Shown piece by piece: positions 1 through 11,729 of a stretch of 64,000 nucleotides of DNA. Source of the stretch: Litsea cubeba (Eukaryota; Streptophyta; Magnoliopsida; Laurales; Lauraceae); NCBI GenBank assembly GCA_012931725.1, contig CM022945.1, forward strand, positions 100,199,951-100,263,950. Direction: 5' to 3'. Position 1 is the stretch's first letter, and each line of letters opens with the position of its first letter. Below the pieces are notes generated by a model. That model did not search any database, had not been told where the DNA came from, and saw only the letters and a list, made by a program, of their open reading frames with translations. A program made the position numbers and the translations under genes.

Positions 1-1560
1 GTTCCGCTCCTTTCCCTTGCTGCCTGATCTGGAGGACTCTCCTCGCCTCGCCCTGGTGGTGTCTTCAGCATTCATATATTTTTGGGCTTTTGCCAGTAAT
101 TCTGGAAAGCTCTTTGGCGGGTGCTTCATCACTGAGAATAGGAAACTCGACGAGCGAAGGCCTCCTATAAAAGCCGTCATGGAGACCTTGTCGTTGGGCT
201 CTTCGACTTGAAGTACCTCCTCATTAAAATGAGTGAGGTAGCTCCTGAGGCTTTTCATTCTCGTCCTGCTTTATGCTAAGCAAGTGTGTGGCAGGCTTCT
301 GGTGGCGGCGCCCACCAATGAAGTATGAGACAAAAGATTTGCTCAATTCTCCAAAGGTGGCGATAGATGCTGATTGGAGATTGGCAAACCACTGCCGGGT
401 AGAACCTTTTAGCGTGGTTGGAAATGCCCTGCACATGATCTCGTCGGGGATGCTGTGTAGATGCATTTTGGTTTTATAGGACTCTAGGTGGTCCAATGGA
501 TCCTTCCTTCCATCGAAGGTCTCCATGGAGGGCATTTTGAACTTTCGAGGAAGTGGGTAATTCACCACATCGGGCTTGAACGGAGTATCCGTTCGCCCGA
601 CTAGATAATCCACCGTCTCGGGTGCCTGCGCCTTCATGGCGTTGAGAACATCGCCCAGTTGATTCTGCATTTCTTTGATTTTTTTTCCTCCCAGCGATTG
701 TGAGGCTCCCTGGAGGGATCAGGGAAGTAACTTTCATCTCCAATGCTGTGATTCTCACTTCCCCCTTCTTAGAAGTAAGAGTCCTCCCTGTTAGAATTGA
801 AGGGAGGAGGTGGAAATCCTCCATGATTTGCTCCACCTGGAGGTGGGGGTCCTCTAAGCTGGGCACCACTAGGGGGGGGGGGGGAGGAACTTCGTGATGG
901 GCGCGGCCTTGAGGATCAACCAAGAGTATCCCTTGCGGAGCAACTTGGGGGGCTCCTGAAGAGGCACCATGGACGTTCAGATGTGCTCCCCGGCCATAGG
1001 CGCCGTGATGATGTGCTCCTCGACCCTGGGCGCCGTGATGAGAGGCGCCCAAGTGAGGTGCTCCTCTACCCTGGGCGCCAGGGGGATGGGTGCCCGGGTG
1101 AGGTGCTCCTCTACCCTGGGCGCTAGGGGGATGGGCGCCAGGGTGAGGTGCTCTATCCTGGGCGCCATGGGGATGGGCGCCCGGGTGAGGCGCTTGTCGC
1201 CGTGGAGCATGCCTCGGGACTGGTACTTCCTGCGGTACTTCACCAAACGGTGCTCCTCCCTGGGGTGCTCCTCCAAATTGAACTCTTCCCTGCCCCGCAA
1301 GCACGAGTTGCAAGATCTGTTGGTTTTGGACTACCAGCTACTGCATGATCTCCAACATCTGCTGAGGAGTAGGGGCAGAAGTATTTGGGACAGGGTTACC
1401 CGGTGGAGTACCATTATTTCCCTGCCTGGGGGAGTTCGGGCATCCAGAAGGACCTGGACCTGTAGCTTGAATGGGATTGTCCTCTCGTCTCACCGATCTC
1501 GTACTGATCACCATGATTTTGAAAATATTTGATTTTCTTTTTCGTTCCCCACAGACTGCG
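1..1560 (-). pseudogene. Ty3/gypsy gag, partial and frameshifted
   Basis: Reading the - strand from about 1550 down to the window edge gives a retrotransposon capsid (Gag) protein. The N-terminal part is low complexity, rich in Pro, Gly, His and Ala (about 1310-700). The retrotransposon gag domain follows at 670-224 and includes the stretches FDGRKDPLDHLESYKTKM and GSTRQWFANL, which are typical of plant Ty3/gypsy capsids. Near position 240 a one-base shift breaks the frame; the next frame continues with a recognisable Gag segment (HFNEEVLQVEEPNDKVSM) as far as position 1. A G homopolymer near 870-885 may hide a second shift. The gene should continue into protease and polymerase to the left of the window. 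Decay or assembly error at homopolymers are both possible; the family call is firm. Confidence 0.85.
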
Positions 1561-1566
1561 CCAAAC

Positions 1567-2222
1567 TGATGATGCCAAAATTATATGTTTCGGACACCAC
1601 CCGTCAAGTAATAAATGCAGTAGGAAATAAGGTAAATAAATGAGAGAGAGAAAATGGATTTATAGTGGTTCGGTCTGTGTGACCTACGTCCACTTCATAA
1701 AGGCTAGGATTGCTTGGTGATCTTTGATGAGCTTAAGAGGTTACAAGCTTAGGAAACAGTGAAAAGAAATTAATTGCCCCTCAAGTGATGAGAGGGCTCT
1801 CCTATTTGTAGTCTTTTCCTAACAGATGGGGACGACTTTAATGCAACGTCTCTTTGGAGCCTTAAGCTGCCCTCGAGGGACGAGGCAGGTGGAGGCAGGT
1901 AAGATCTTCTCCGCACGAACTGGTAAAAGCGGGTGAGGAGAGGACTTCTTCCGAAGCGACGCGGTATCCTTGACGTGGCGAGGCTTCGTGAAGCCTCGGA
2001 TCTCAACGGACTAAACAGCTGACGGATCGAGTTCTTTGGCCTGACCTATCATCCTGGAATGGGTCACTTGGGCTTGGATCGGATCACCTGGACCTGACTC
2101 ACCATCACGATTCGGGTCACTTGGGCCTGACTCGTCAGATATAGATATAGGTTGTTCAAACCTTAGAATCATCTTCCTTTACCCTAGATCTAGAAGCTCT
2201 AGATCTACTTGGTTGTGCTACA
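1567..2222 (-). mobile_element. 5' LTR of the Ty3/gypsy element
   Basis: On the - strand the LTR would begin TGTAGCACAACC (at 2222) and end with CATCATCA (at 1567). It is followed by TTTGGCGCAGTCTGTGGGGA, which has the placement and shape of a gypsy primer-binding site, and then by gag. The LTR contains the motif TAGTGGTTCGG followed by CTACGTCCACTTC, which I know from many plant LTRs. The inner boundary is well supported by the primer site. The outer boundary is inferred from a TG...CA end only, because the other LTR is outside the window and no target duplication can be compared. Confidence 0.6.
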
Positions 2223-3460
2223 TTGGGAGATCATCATCACTAAGGATCATCTGCTATGAAGGCTAAAGCTGGAGTATGAATTACGGATCTCGCATCAAAC
2301 GCGATCTTCAAGTAATATTTACATTTATTAGCGTTTGACTTTATTCTATTATTTATTATATATGTAAAGAGGAGCAGACCTTCATAATTGAACATCTATA
2401 AAAAAAATTGATTGGTGGAGTAATCCTGTTATCAAACCACTACATCAAAAAATCTAGGCTGTACATGTTTGAGATGCACTTTCAGAAAAACATCGAATAG
2501 TGAATGCTAAGTGACCGTGGGTAGGTGCTCTTGGGAGTGGACATCGGTCGGAGGACTGAACCATTATAAAATGGTTGCATCTATCTCTCTTTATTGATTT
2601 TATGTTCTTTATTCATTCTTTGAGATGTACAAGCAAAATGAATATTTAGAGTGAATATCAACACTTGTGCTATTAAATAGTTAGGATTAAATTTACTTTC
2701 ACTGTTCTTGATTTAATCACTGGATTTGCTCTTTTGGTCATTTAACTGCTTCCACAACTTACTTCATCTTGATTAATTGATTCTTGTGTGTTTGCAGTCT
2801 TGATAAGTCTAAAATTGGCATAGTTGGTATACAATTCTATTCACGCCTCTCTGGGACTTGGACATACTCTATTGAGCGCACTTTCAGATGACCCCTAATC
2901 CACGGCATGTACTAGGTGCTTATGCCACAGAGTTTGCCATCCACCCAGGCGACCCACCCCATGAAATATAGGCTTCTTTAAAAGCAAACTTAGGTCTAAA
3001 ATATAGGCTTCTTTAAAAAGCAAACTTATGTTTTTTTAGCATTTTCCGTTTGAAATCTTATCTGTATAGTTGGGATAAGGCTATAGTGATGATGATATTT
3101 TTCATAACAAAATAAGATACATTCTCTATTGCTGAAGTTTTCCTTTCATTTCCTTCAACTTCAACCAAATGGTTGATAGTGTCCAATTGGAACGACTTAG
3201 GCCTTTGTCTATGATTGGGGCCATGATTATGGTTGGAAGACATTGGATGTGAAAATATTATCTTAACCCATCTTATTATTCTGCGTTTCATAATGACGTC
3301 TTTTGAATGGAATATCAAAATTTTGGGGGTTTTTTTATGAAAAATTTAAGCTTGACCTCTTAAAAAACGTGGTATTTAAGAAACTTTAGCAATCATCAAT
3401 AAAGTGCTTCGTACAGGTGTTACTTACTTACCGTTCTTTTTGACAAATGCCCTTAGTCGT
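2223..3460. other. Decayed LTR-retrotransposon-like sequence
   Basis: No coding region is supported here. Around 2450-2600 a leader-like stretch (GACATCGGTCGGAGGACTGA, then a TATA-rich segment) and around 2810-2860 the phrase TTGGTATACAATTCTATTCA resemble plant LTR-retrotransposon leader sequence. A short direct repeat (ATATAGGCTTCTTTAAA) occurs at about 2967 and 3001. I cannot delimit an element. Confidence 0.3.
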
Positions 3461-3464
3461 GACA

Positions 3465-3814
3465 TAGCGAGAACTGTTCTCACAGAGTCACTGTGAGAAT
3501 TTTTGTTTATGGCCCATTGAGTGTCTCATTTTGGGATGGGACTGGTGGGGATTGAAATATCTATATGGGACCACCATGAATATCAAGTTTGGCACCAATC
3601 CCATGCTCTTAACCCCTTCATCCATGACCGACAAGCCTAGTTCATTCATATGAGTATATAGTTGATCCAACGGTCCAATTCATTCACATTGGTGCCAAAC
3701 CTTGCAGTGTGTGACTATTAAGGGGGTCCCTGTCTATTGTAAGGTTTGGATCGGGTGATAAGTGGGCTCCACCCATAGTTCTCACGATTTAAACCGTGAG
3801 AACAGTTCTCACCG
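3465..3814. mobile_element. Small TIR element (MITE), unclassified
   Basis: Two arms of about 40 bases are inverted copies. The left arm has GAGAACTGTTCTCAC followed by CTGTGAGAA; the right arm, read on the - strand, has GAGAACTGTTCTCAC followed by TCGTGAGAA. Each arm also contains the near-palindrome GAGAACNGTTCTC. The interior (about 270 bases) encodes nothing recognisable. I could not find a convincing target-site duplication, so the superfamily is open. Confidence 0.5.
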
Positions 3815-4329
3815 GATCATTTCCCTTATTTAAAAACCTACAACTCCATTTGTTTTTTTTTTTCTAATGGAAGCATTCAAGTATCATTTATTAAAAGTTG
3901 GACCCATGACTATTCGAGTTGCCTCTTATAAGATAGGTGCCAAGTCAAATTCCGGAGAGACTCAGTTTATATGAGAATATATTGTAGAGACAGCCTCTGA
4001 GAATATATTGTAGAGACAGCCTTTTCAATTACATGCTTTCTTCTTATTAGTTTTTTTTTAATATTTAAATTTGTTAATTTGGATTAATTATATGGATACA
4101 TGTAATAATTATATATCTAAGCATTTGTTAAATTCCGCGTTTGAGTTTGGTGAGTCAAGTCGGAGTTTCGAGTTTTCTTTGGATTGCAGAGTAATTCTAC
4201 TTAAAAGGTTATATTTTTGTCATTTTAGATGGCTCTTAATAATAAAAAAAGTATTATAATGGCCATCCCTTTTTTCTAAACCTTTGATAAGTGATTGAAG
4301 TGGATCGCCTATTTTTACCATGGGAGTAT

Positions 4330-4692
4330 AGGTAGGGGTGTTCGGTGCCCGAGTCGAGTTTGGCAGAGGTGTATCTAAGCCCTTTCCGACTTTAGAAACA
4401 CCGGCCTGTATCTCACTCAAGCATAATACTAGCTATAAGTAGGCTCAAGCCTACCCTTTTTTTATTTTTTTTTATAATATGGGGTATCTCCCGCCCAGCC
4501 AAACCTGCCCTTATTAGCAATAATTTTGACATATAATCACTAAATTATAAGTACTCCTTATTTGGGCTTGTTAGGCTGGTCATTGCGCTTTTTATCACTT
4601 AACCCACGCCCATCCCAAATATTAAATGGGCCCAGATTATGTATCCAAGCCCCGCACAAAATGAGCTGGGCTGGGCCCATGAGCACCTCTAA
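4330..4692. mobile_element. Decayed TIR-like element with GGGGTGTTC end
   Basis: The left edge reads TAGGGGTGTTCGGTGCCCGA. The right edge, on the - strand, reads AGAGGTGCTCATGGGCCCAG. These ends resemble the TAGGGGTG termini common to plant hAT-type MITEs. Identity is imperfect and no target duplication was found, so this is tentative. Confidence 0.3.
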
Positions 4693-4727
4693 TCAATGGT
4701 GGTGTTACCCAAACATCAAGAACGGAG

Positions 4728-5129
4728 TAGGGATGACAATTTCACCCGCGGGTGCCGCCCCGATCGGGGCGGGTTCGGGGGGGAGGAGCGCTTTTCGGGT
4801 TCGGAGATTTTTCAAAATCCCTGAACCGTGTATAATGCCATCCTTGCCCCCGAACCTGCCACGATACTTATATATATAATATAATTTATATTTATATATG
4901 AACAATTAAACATACACATATATAAATATAAATACAATATATGTATTAAGTGTGCAAGACTACTATTCTTTAAAAAAAAAAATGTGCAAAACTACGTTGC
5001 GGGGATGGAGAACCTCGCCCCCATCGGATTTGGGGTCGGGGATCCCCGAATCTCAAGGGGGCGGGGATGGGTAAGGGGACGGGGATGGGGATGGCATACC
5101 CGCCCCGGCCCGCCCCGACGCGATCCCTA
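4728..5129. mobile_element. hAT-type MITE upstream of the kinesin gene
   Basis: The element starts TAGGGATGACAA and ends, on the - strand, TAGGGATCGCG. It is flanked by GAACGGAG on the left (4720-4727) and CAACGGAG on the right (5130-5137), an 8-base duplication with one mismatch as expected for hAT insertion. The two ends are GC-rich (CCCGCCCCG and GGGGCGGG runs that can pair) around an AT-rich centre. It lies about 250 bases upstream of the kinesin start codon. Confidence 0.7.
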
Positions 5130-5202
5130 CAACGGAGGTCATTGTTTGTAAATAATTTGAAACAGACGTAGTCATGTGTAAAATTTCCTAAAAACCGAAC
5201 CC

Positions 5203-5301
5203 TATCCGTTGGATCAGCGTACCTTGCCATCTGACCGTGCCTCTCTTTCTCCCTTGCAATTCAAAAATCAAATTCCAACCCACAAAAAAGTGACCGTTAA
5301 A
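5203..5301. promoter_or_regulatory. Two MSA-like (mitosis-specific activator) sites
   Basis: Read on the - strand, 5291-5301 is TTTAACGGTCA and 5203-5213 is TCCAACGGATA. Each matches the plant MSA consensus YCYAACGGYYA at 10 of 11 positions, including the AACGG core. MSA elements recruit three-repeat MYB factors and drive G2/M expression of many plant division genes, kinesins among them. Function here is inferred from motif and position only. Confidence 0.4.
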
Positions 5302-5310
5302 GATACTCAA

Positions 5311-5331
5311 CTCTCTCTCTCTCTCTCTCTC
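5311..5331 (+). repeat. CT microsatellite in kinesin 5' leader
   Basis: A pure CT tract about 50 bases upstream of the kinesin ATG. CT-rich leaders are common in plant genes and are consistent with the transcription start lying just upstream. Confidence 0.6.
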
Positions 5332-5379
5332 CAAGAGCTCTGAATCTGAAATTCATTTGCTATCAAAGATCGAAGAGCA

Positions 5380-8300
5380 ATGGAAGCTTATTATCAGCAA
5401 ATGCACGAGAAAGAAGAAGCAATCACACTTCAAGGTCTGGAAACTCCAAAACCCATGATTTTTTTCCTTCTTCTCTTGCTTCTGCTGACATATCTGGGTT
5501 TTTTCTTAGATCAAACCGAAGAAACCCACTCGGAAAACAACAATATTATTTTAGATTGTATTTTTCAGGTTTCTTTATTTTTTCAGGTTTCATTATTTTT
5601 TCAGGTTTCTTTATTTTTTCGGGTTGTTTTTTTTAGGTTTCTTTATTTTTCAGGTTTATTTATTCTTTATTTTTTCAGGTTGTTTTTTTAGGTTTCTTTA
5701 TTTTTCAGGTTTCTTTATTTTTCAGGTTGTTTTTTTAGGTTTCTTTATTTTTCAGGTTTATTTATGATTTTAGATTTTTTCATTTTTCAGGAATCTTTAT
5801 TTTTTTAGGTTTCTTTATTTTTTTAGGTTTCTTTATTTTTCAGGGTTCTTTCTTTTTTTTCAGATTTCTTTATTTTTCAGGTTTCTTTATTTTTTCATGT
5901 TATTTTATTTTTTCTTCTTCTTGTGTTGGTTTATTTCTTTATTTTGTGGGTTAATGGATTGATCTGAAATTTCTGTGATTGATTTAGGTGAAACCCTAGA
6001 AATCCTCTTGGAGAAGGTCGATGGGATTCAAGATCACGGTATCCAACCGTTTAATATCGATTCATGTGGTGTGTGTGTTTTAGCATTTCTCCTGATTTTT
6101 CTTCCTCTTCTTCATGAACGGATTGATTTGAAGCTGTGGATTTGTTTCAGGTCATACCCAAGAAACCCTAAGGCGGCTGATCCGATTCAAGATAATGGTA
6201 AGCAGCACTTGTCAAACCAAATAATTTCCTTGTCATTTTGCATGACTTGGGGTTTTATATCTTCAAATTTATTTATCTTATGTACAAACAGATAGATCTA
6301 AGATATTTGGGTTCTATTCCATCTAACTCTTGAAACCCTCTAGATTTAGCCTAATGTGTGGTGGTTTTTTTTTTTTATTATATTTTTCCCCCTTTTGGAT
6401 GAATGGTTTGGGGTATTGTTTTAGGTCAAACCCAAGAAGATACCCATTTAGATCAGAAGCAGAACATGTCCATTCCTCACAGAATTGATGACTTGAGCAC
6501 AAAAATTCAGGTAAATGTTTGGGATCTTGCATACCCTTTTTTCTAACCAAAATCAAATTAGTAAACAGAGAGAAGCCATTTTTCCTTTTTCAGGTTTTAA
6601 GGAAAGAGCATTTAATTCTATCGGAAGATGTAAAAGGCCTCATTGCAGGGTCCTTTCCTGGGATTGATATGGTTGCAGCCATTGAGAATCTCGGTATTGC
6701 TCACTCCATTCTTCTCTCTAAAATCTTTGATTTTAGATACATGAGATTCTGTTGAGGCCTAATACGACGACGATCTTCATGATATGCAATTTTTTTTTTT
6801 CCATTGATTTAATTGATTTTCAGGGACTAAATATGAAATGCTGAGGAAAAAATACCTTGAAGAGAGTTCTGAAAGGAAACGCCTGTACAACAAAGTCATC
6901 GAGCTTAAAGGAAACATCAGGGTGTTCTGCAGATGTAGGCCTTTAAGCTCGGATGAAATCGAAAAAGGCTCATCTTCTGTCTTGGATTTTGACCCTTCCC
7001 AAGAAACTGAGTTACAAATAATTTGCTCAGACTCTACCAGAAAGCAGTTTAAATTCGATCATGTTTTCGGTCCTCGAGATAATCAAGGTAATTTTTTGAA
7101 GACCCCATGACCCAATTATCGATTTTAGATGTCGTCAAGATAAAAATTCACTTTAGCCTCTCTCCCTCTCCTAATTTGTTGACTTTTCTGTTTTTGCAGA
7201 GGCTGTATTTCGACAGACATCACCTATTGTAACATCAGTATTGGATGGGTTTAATGTCTGTATCTTTGCATATGGACAGACAGGGAAGACTTTTACAATG
7301 GAAGGAACCCCAGAGAACAGAGGTGTCAACTACAGGACATTGGAAGAGTTATTTAGGATATCTAGGGAGAGGACTTCTACCATGAAATATGAGCTGTTTG
7401 TTAGCATGTTGGAAGTTTACAATGAGAAAATCAGAGATCTTCTTGCAGAGAATTCACTTCAGGAAGCAAAGAAGTCAGTTATCTTGCACCTTTATTGCAC
7501 TGTTTTACAAAATGTCTTGCTAGAATCTTATTCCTAGACATTTTCCGTAAGTGGTGTGGCCCTAATATGAGGTCCAATCATCTGGTGGATATCCATATGT
7601 TCTAGAAATCGTTGGCAATGAGAGATACTGATCAACAGTCCACTTTCAACTTACAAATGTGGGCTGTGTATTGATGAGCTGACCAGCTTTTCTTTTAGTC
7701 TAGAGCACTCAATCACAACACAGTGAGCCACCTGACTGACTGACCTAGATTGCGAACTCATCTGTCACACTAGCACATTTATTTTTTAATTATAGAAGTT
7801 TGAGCCTTCACCTTTTTTTTTTTATAAAAGAAGTTTTAGTTGATATCTGTTTTGATGTAGAAATGAAAAGATTAATCGTTTGGTTTTTTTATCTGTCACT
7901 AGAGAATTCTTTGAATCTAAACTTAAGATGTTTTTGTGTTTTTACACTATGAAGGTTGGAAATAAAGCAAGTGGCAGAGGGGACACTGGAGGTACCAGGA
8001 CTTGTTGACACTGAGGTTCACAGCACAGATGAAGTATGGGAGCTGCTTAAAGCTGGAGGCAGAAACAGAGCTGTTGGATCGACTAATGCCAACCTACTCA
8101 GCAGCCGATCTCATTGGTACCAAATGATACTGTGTTTTTTTTTTTTTTTCCTTCCATCTTGTATTACTCATTTGATCAAAGAAAACAAAATCTGAAATAT
8201 TTACAGTACTTTATGCTACAGAAAATTGAATACTTCTTCATTTTAAGAGCCTTTTATTTTCATAATCTGTCTCCATCTTTACGAAATTTGGGGTTTCTTG

Positions 8301-11300
8301 ATTTTTCATATTCCTTATCCATTCTGAGTTTAACAAAGTTGTAATTATGGTTAAAGAGGGATTCCTAAAATGTCCCTTTCCTGGAATAATAATTGTCAAA
8401 ACTTCAGTGATACTCCTATTATTTTTCTTGTAATATTTGAAGCTTGTTTTATAAATCTCATCAAATGGTGATAAGATGAAGGGCCCTACTGCTGGGTTAA
8501 TTCCACCATCATTTCATTAGACTATCGGATCAAATGACCAAAGTCACATGCAATACATGCACATACATCGTGGGAATTTTATGACCACATGATAATCTGA
8601 TCTCCTTAACAATGAAACTAATTTTGGGTGCAGTTTGTTGCGTGTGACTGTGAGGGGTGAGAGTCTGGTTAATGGTCACAGAAGTAGGAGCCACCTCTGG
8701 CTAGTAGATCTGGCGGGAAGTGAGCGAGTGGGGAAGATTGAAGTTGAGGGTGAAAGGCTCAAGGAGTCACAGTGCATCAACAAGTCCCTCTCAGCACTTG
8801 GGGATGTCATCTCAGCACTTGCATCCAAAAACTCGCACATACCATACAGGCAAGACTGTGACTAACATCATCATCTCATTCTTGACAAAGTAATGCAGTA
8901 CTCATTTGTTTGTCCTCTCTGTTGTCCAAAAATCAGGAACTCGAAGCTCACTCATTTGTTGCAGAGCTCACTAGGTAAACTTATCCTTTCTTGCTTTGAG
9001 GCCTATGAGGGTGTTCAAATGTATTACAAATAGCAATCAGTGGATTGAATTTTATGCCATGTGTTCCAACAATGGATGAAAATCGGGAAGAAAGTTAATG
9101 TGACACTGCTTTTCTGCCTTTTCTTCTTTAAACCATTTACCTATGTCATCTGCAAAATATAGATTTTGGGTGGAAAAGTTAGTTGTGATTATTGATGATC
9201 TCAATGAGTGGAAAGATTTTTCAACTAATGGCAATTCAAGATTTACCTGGATCCTCATAAGTACTTCCATGACCTTATCTACCATAGCCTGTTTTGAGAT
9301 GGGCTCAAAATCACTTGCCAACCATCTGAGTTGTTTCCTTTCCATCATTTTCTTTTTCTGTTTACTCGAAGATGGTTGATAGCTATATTTGCCATGGAAC
9401 TTTGAGGATCAACTAATAAAATATTCATGCAAATCCTGCCCAATTTGAGCTGTTTGCTTTCTGCCGAGTCTCACTCCTCTTCAAAGATGGTTGTTATCTA
9501 TAATCCCGTCTATACTTTTAGATTATTCATGAATTGATTGTTTTAATTCAGGAGGAGATTGCAAAACTTTGATGATTGTTCAAATCAGTCCAAGTGATTG
9601 TGATCTGGGGGAGACTCTGTGCTCACTTAATTTTGCCAGTCGAGTTCGGGGCATTGAGCATGGACCTGCTCGAAAACAGTCCGACCCTCTTGAGATTTTC
9701 AAGTGCAAACAAATGGTAATGTCATCTCATTCTATATTGATTCAAATAAGAAAACAAAATAAGAGAAGAGGGGTGCAGGAGGACTGAGTTCCTCTTGGGG
9801 TTACTCTTCATTTGGTTTTTACAGGCAGAGAAGCTGAAGCAGGATGAGAAGGAATCAAAGAAAATGCAGGAAAGCTTGCAGGTGCTGCAATTGAAGTTTG
9901 CTGCCCGAGAGCAATTGTGCAGAAACCTTCAAGAAAAGGTAGAAATAATGAAATCATCACCCCAGTACTTTTTTTATTCTTGGAAGAGAAAGCAGTTAGA
10001 CAAATAGCCGTGTTTTAGAGGTTTTGTTTATTTCTTGTCAATATATCATCTGCTCTTTTATAAAAGAAATAGTGCATGGATTGTAGACAAAGGAAATCTT
10101 TCACTGTTGAATTAAAACTCAATGCACTTGAAAATACAGCCAACCAATTATTGCATATTATAGTAAAAGGTTTTCAATTTAATTTTGACTGCTATCAATT
10201 TTGACTCTCACTGAATCCCATGTCAACCTAATATTATATATTATAACAGTGGGATTTCATTTAAATATGGAATTCACCAAACCAGATCAAGAGAAAAACT
10301 TGAGAATATCTAAAACTGAAAGCGTTCCACTGAATGATTTTCATGATTTAAAAAACAAAAAGAAAAGAAAAATGAAAGTGAAAATTGTAACTGATTTTAA
10401 ACAATTTACATTCCTTTTCCAAACCAACTGAAAGGGCTCTCATTTTGAAATCAATGATTAAGTAATCTAATGGTGTACATCAAACTGTTGAAACTTGGGA
10501 ATGCTAACTACTCAATTGGAGGTATTATTGTATCAATCAAAAGTGGGTGACATATCAGTGAAAATCGTCTATATGAAAACTCTCATGCATCTCATGTGAT
10601 CAATGCTCCTTCAGATTTAATTCAGCTTCAATTGCACCCTTGGTTATTGATAGGTATCAAATTCTGATGCCTTTTTATACTGTAACTTTTTCATACCAAT
10701 AGAAATCAAAATATGTCTAATGTTATTAAACAGAAATTGTTTTTTTATTAGAGCCTGGGCTTGGCATGCACCTGCTTGTCTAGTACATTTTTCTTTAAAA
10801 AACCTACACTAGGACATAACGATTTACATAAATTCTGCCAAATATTTCAAGATCTTATTAAATATGGTTTCAGACCATTCCATTTCCAACATGATTTTTT
10901 TTTTCAGGTCAGAGAACTTGAGAGCCAGCTGGCCGATGAGAGGAAAACAAGACTTCAACACGAAAATAGAGCTGCTTCTAGAGATCAGAAGGGCCCAACA
11001 TCTGAAAAAAAGCCACCCTTGTTTCCATCCAAGCTTAAGCCAAGGCCACCACTGAGCAGAATCACGAATGTCTTACCTCCTTCAGGTCGCCAAATGAGCA
11101 GCATTGTTCCAACAGCAGTGATAGATAAAGAGAACACAATGACAACAACTGCTGCGACAACAAACACAGCTCCTATGAAAGCGCGGCGAATTTCCATGGC
11201 TTCATCAATCCTACCTCTGAAAATGCAGCCCAAGAGGCGGGTTTCTATTGCAGTTATGCAACCTGACACACGCACATTTCCCATGACACTTAGCAGTTCC

Positions 11301-11729
11301 ACTCAGTACTCATATCAGAACAATGATGCAATGAGACGACGATCGCTTGTAAGGGACCCACGTAGGATATCACGAATCTTTACACCACTGCCTGAGGCAG
11401 TGATAGTAGCTACTACTCCAGATAACAAAAGAAATGCCAGCAGCAACACCTCCAGTAGCAAGTTTTCTAGCCCCCCAACACAGGCTTCCTGGAGGCCAAA
11501 ACTTCCTACTGTTGCTTCTCCACGACAAAGGCGACTTGTCTCGAGCCCACTCAACTTGAGAGGCCTGAAGAATGCACAAGCACTCAATAAATTCTGTTCA
11601 AGCGTTCAGAGCAAAGTCGGCATCTCACCATCCCAACAAAACCATCTGGTCTCAAGAAAATTGGGTTCTGCTCAGAGAGTTTTGTGTAGCAATAACAGAA
11701 GAAGAGCAAGCATTCAGTCATTTATGTAG
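5380..11729 (+). CDS. KIN14S: Kinesin-14 minus-end motor, KIN-14S-like, shortened P-loop
   Basis: A microtubule motor of the plant kinesin-14 family. Proposed exons: 5380-5434, 5510-5557, 5988-6038, 6425-6510, 6594-6693, 6824-7087, 7200-7473, 7955-8116, 8634-8849, 8937-8974, 9552-9715, 9825-9938, 10908-11729, joining in frame to 797 residues. The neck (KVIELKGNIRVFCRCRPL) starts about residue 137, so the motor follows a short N-terminal region and precedes a coiled coil (about 485-550) and a long basic Ser/Pro-rich tail. Switch I SSRSH (342-346) and switch II DLAGSER (372-378) are intact. The P-loop at residue 227 reads GQTGKT instead of the canonical GQTGTGKT, a clean two-residue loss. Intron 8850-8936 starts GC, not GT. 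The first three exons are the least certain; a 47-base exon-like copy at 6151-6197 would break the frame and is left out. Overall order and tail match KIN-14S as I know it. Confidence 0.88.
5560..5935 (+). repeat. Minisatellite of 3'-splice-site-like units in kinesin intron
   Basis: About 15-20 irregular copies of a 16-20-base unit close to AGGTTTCTTTATTTTTTC fill the intron between exons 2 and 3. Most junctions read TTTTTCAGGTTT or TTTTTTAGGTTT, so each unit resembles a pyrimidine tract plus AG acceptor. Confidence 0.8.

Noticed and set aside
969..1532. Frames on the + strand at the left edge
   Set aside because: They are antisense shadows of the gypsy gag on the - strand.
6151..6197. Kinesin exon with good acceptor and donor
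   Set aside because: It has 47 bases, and including it puts a stop in the next exon; leaving it out joins all other exons in frame. Kept only as a possible dead duplicate exon.
10985..11587. Frames antisense to the last kinesin exon
   Set aside because: Composition shadows; the + strand frame continues the kinesin tail.
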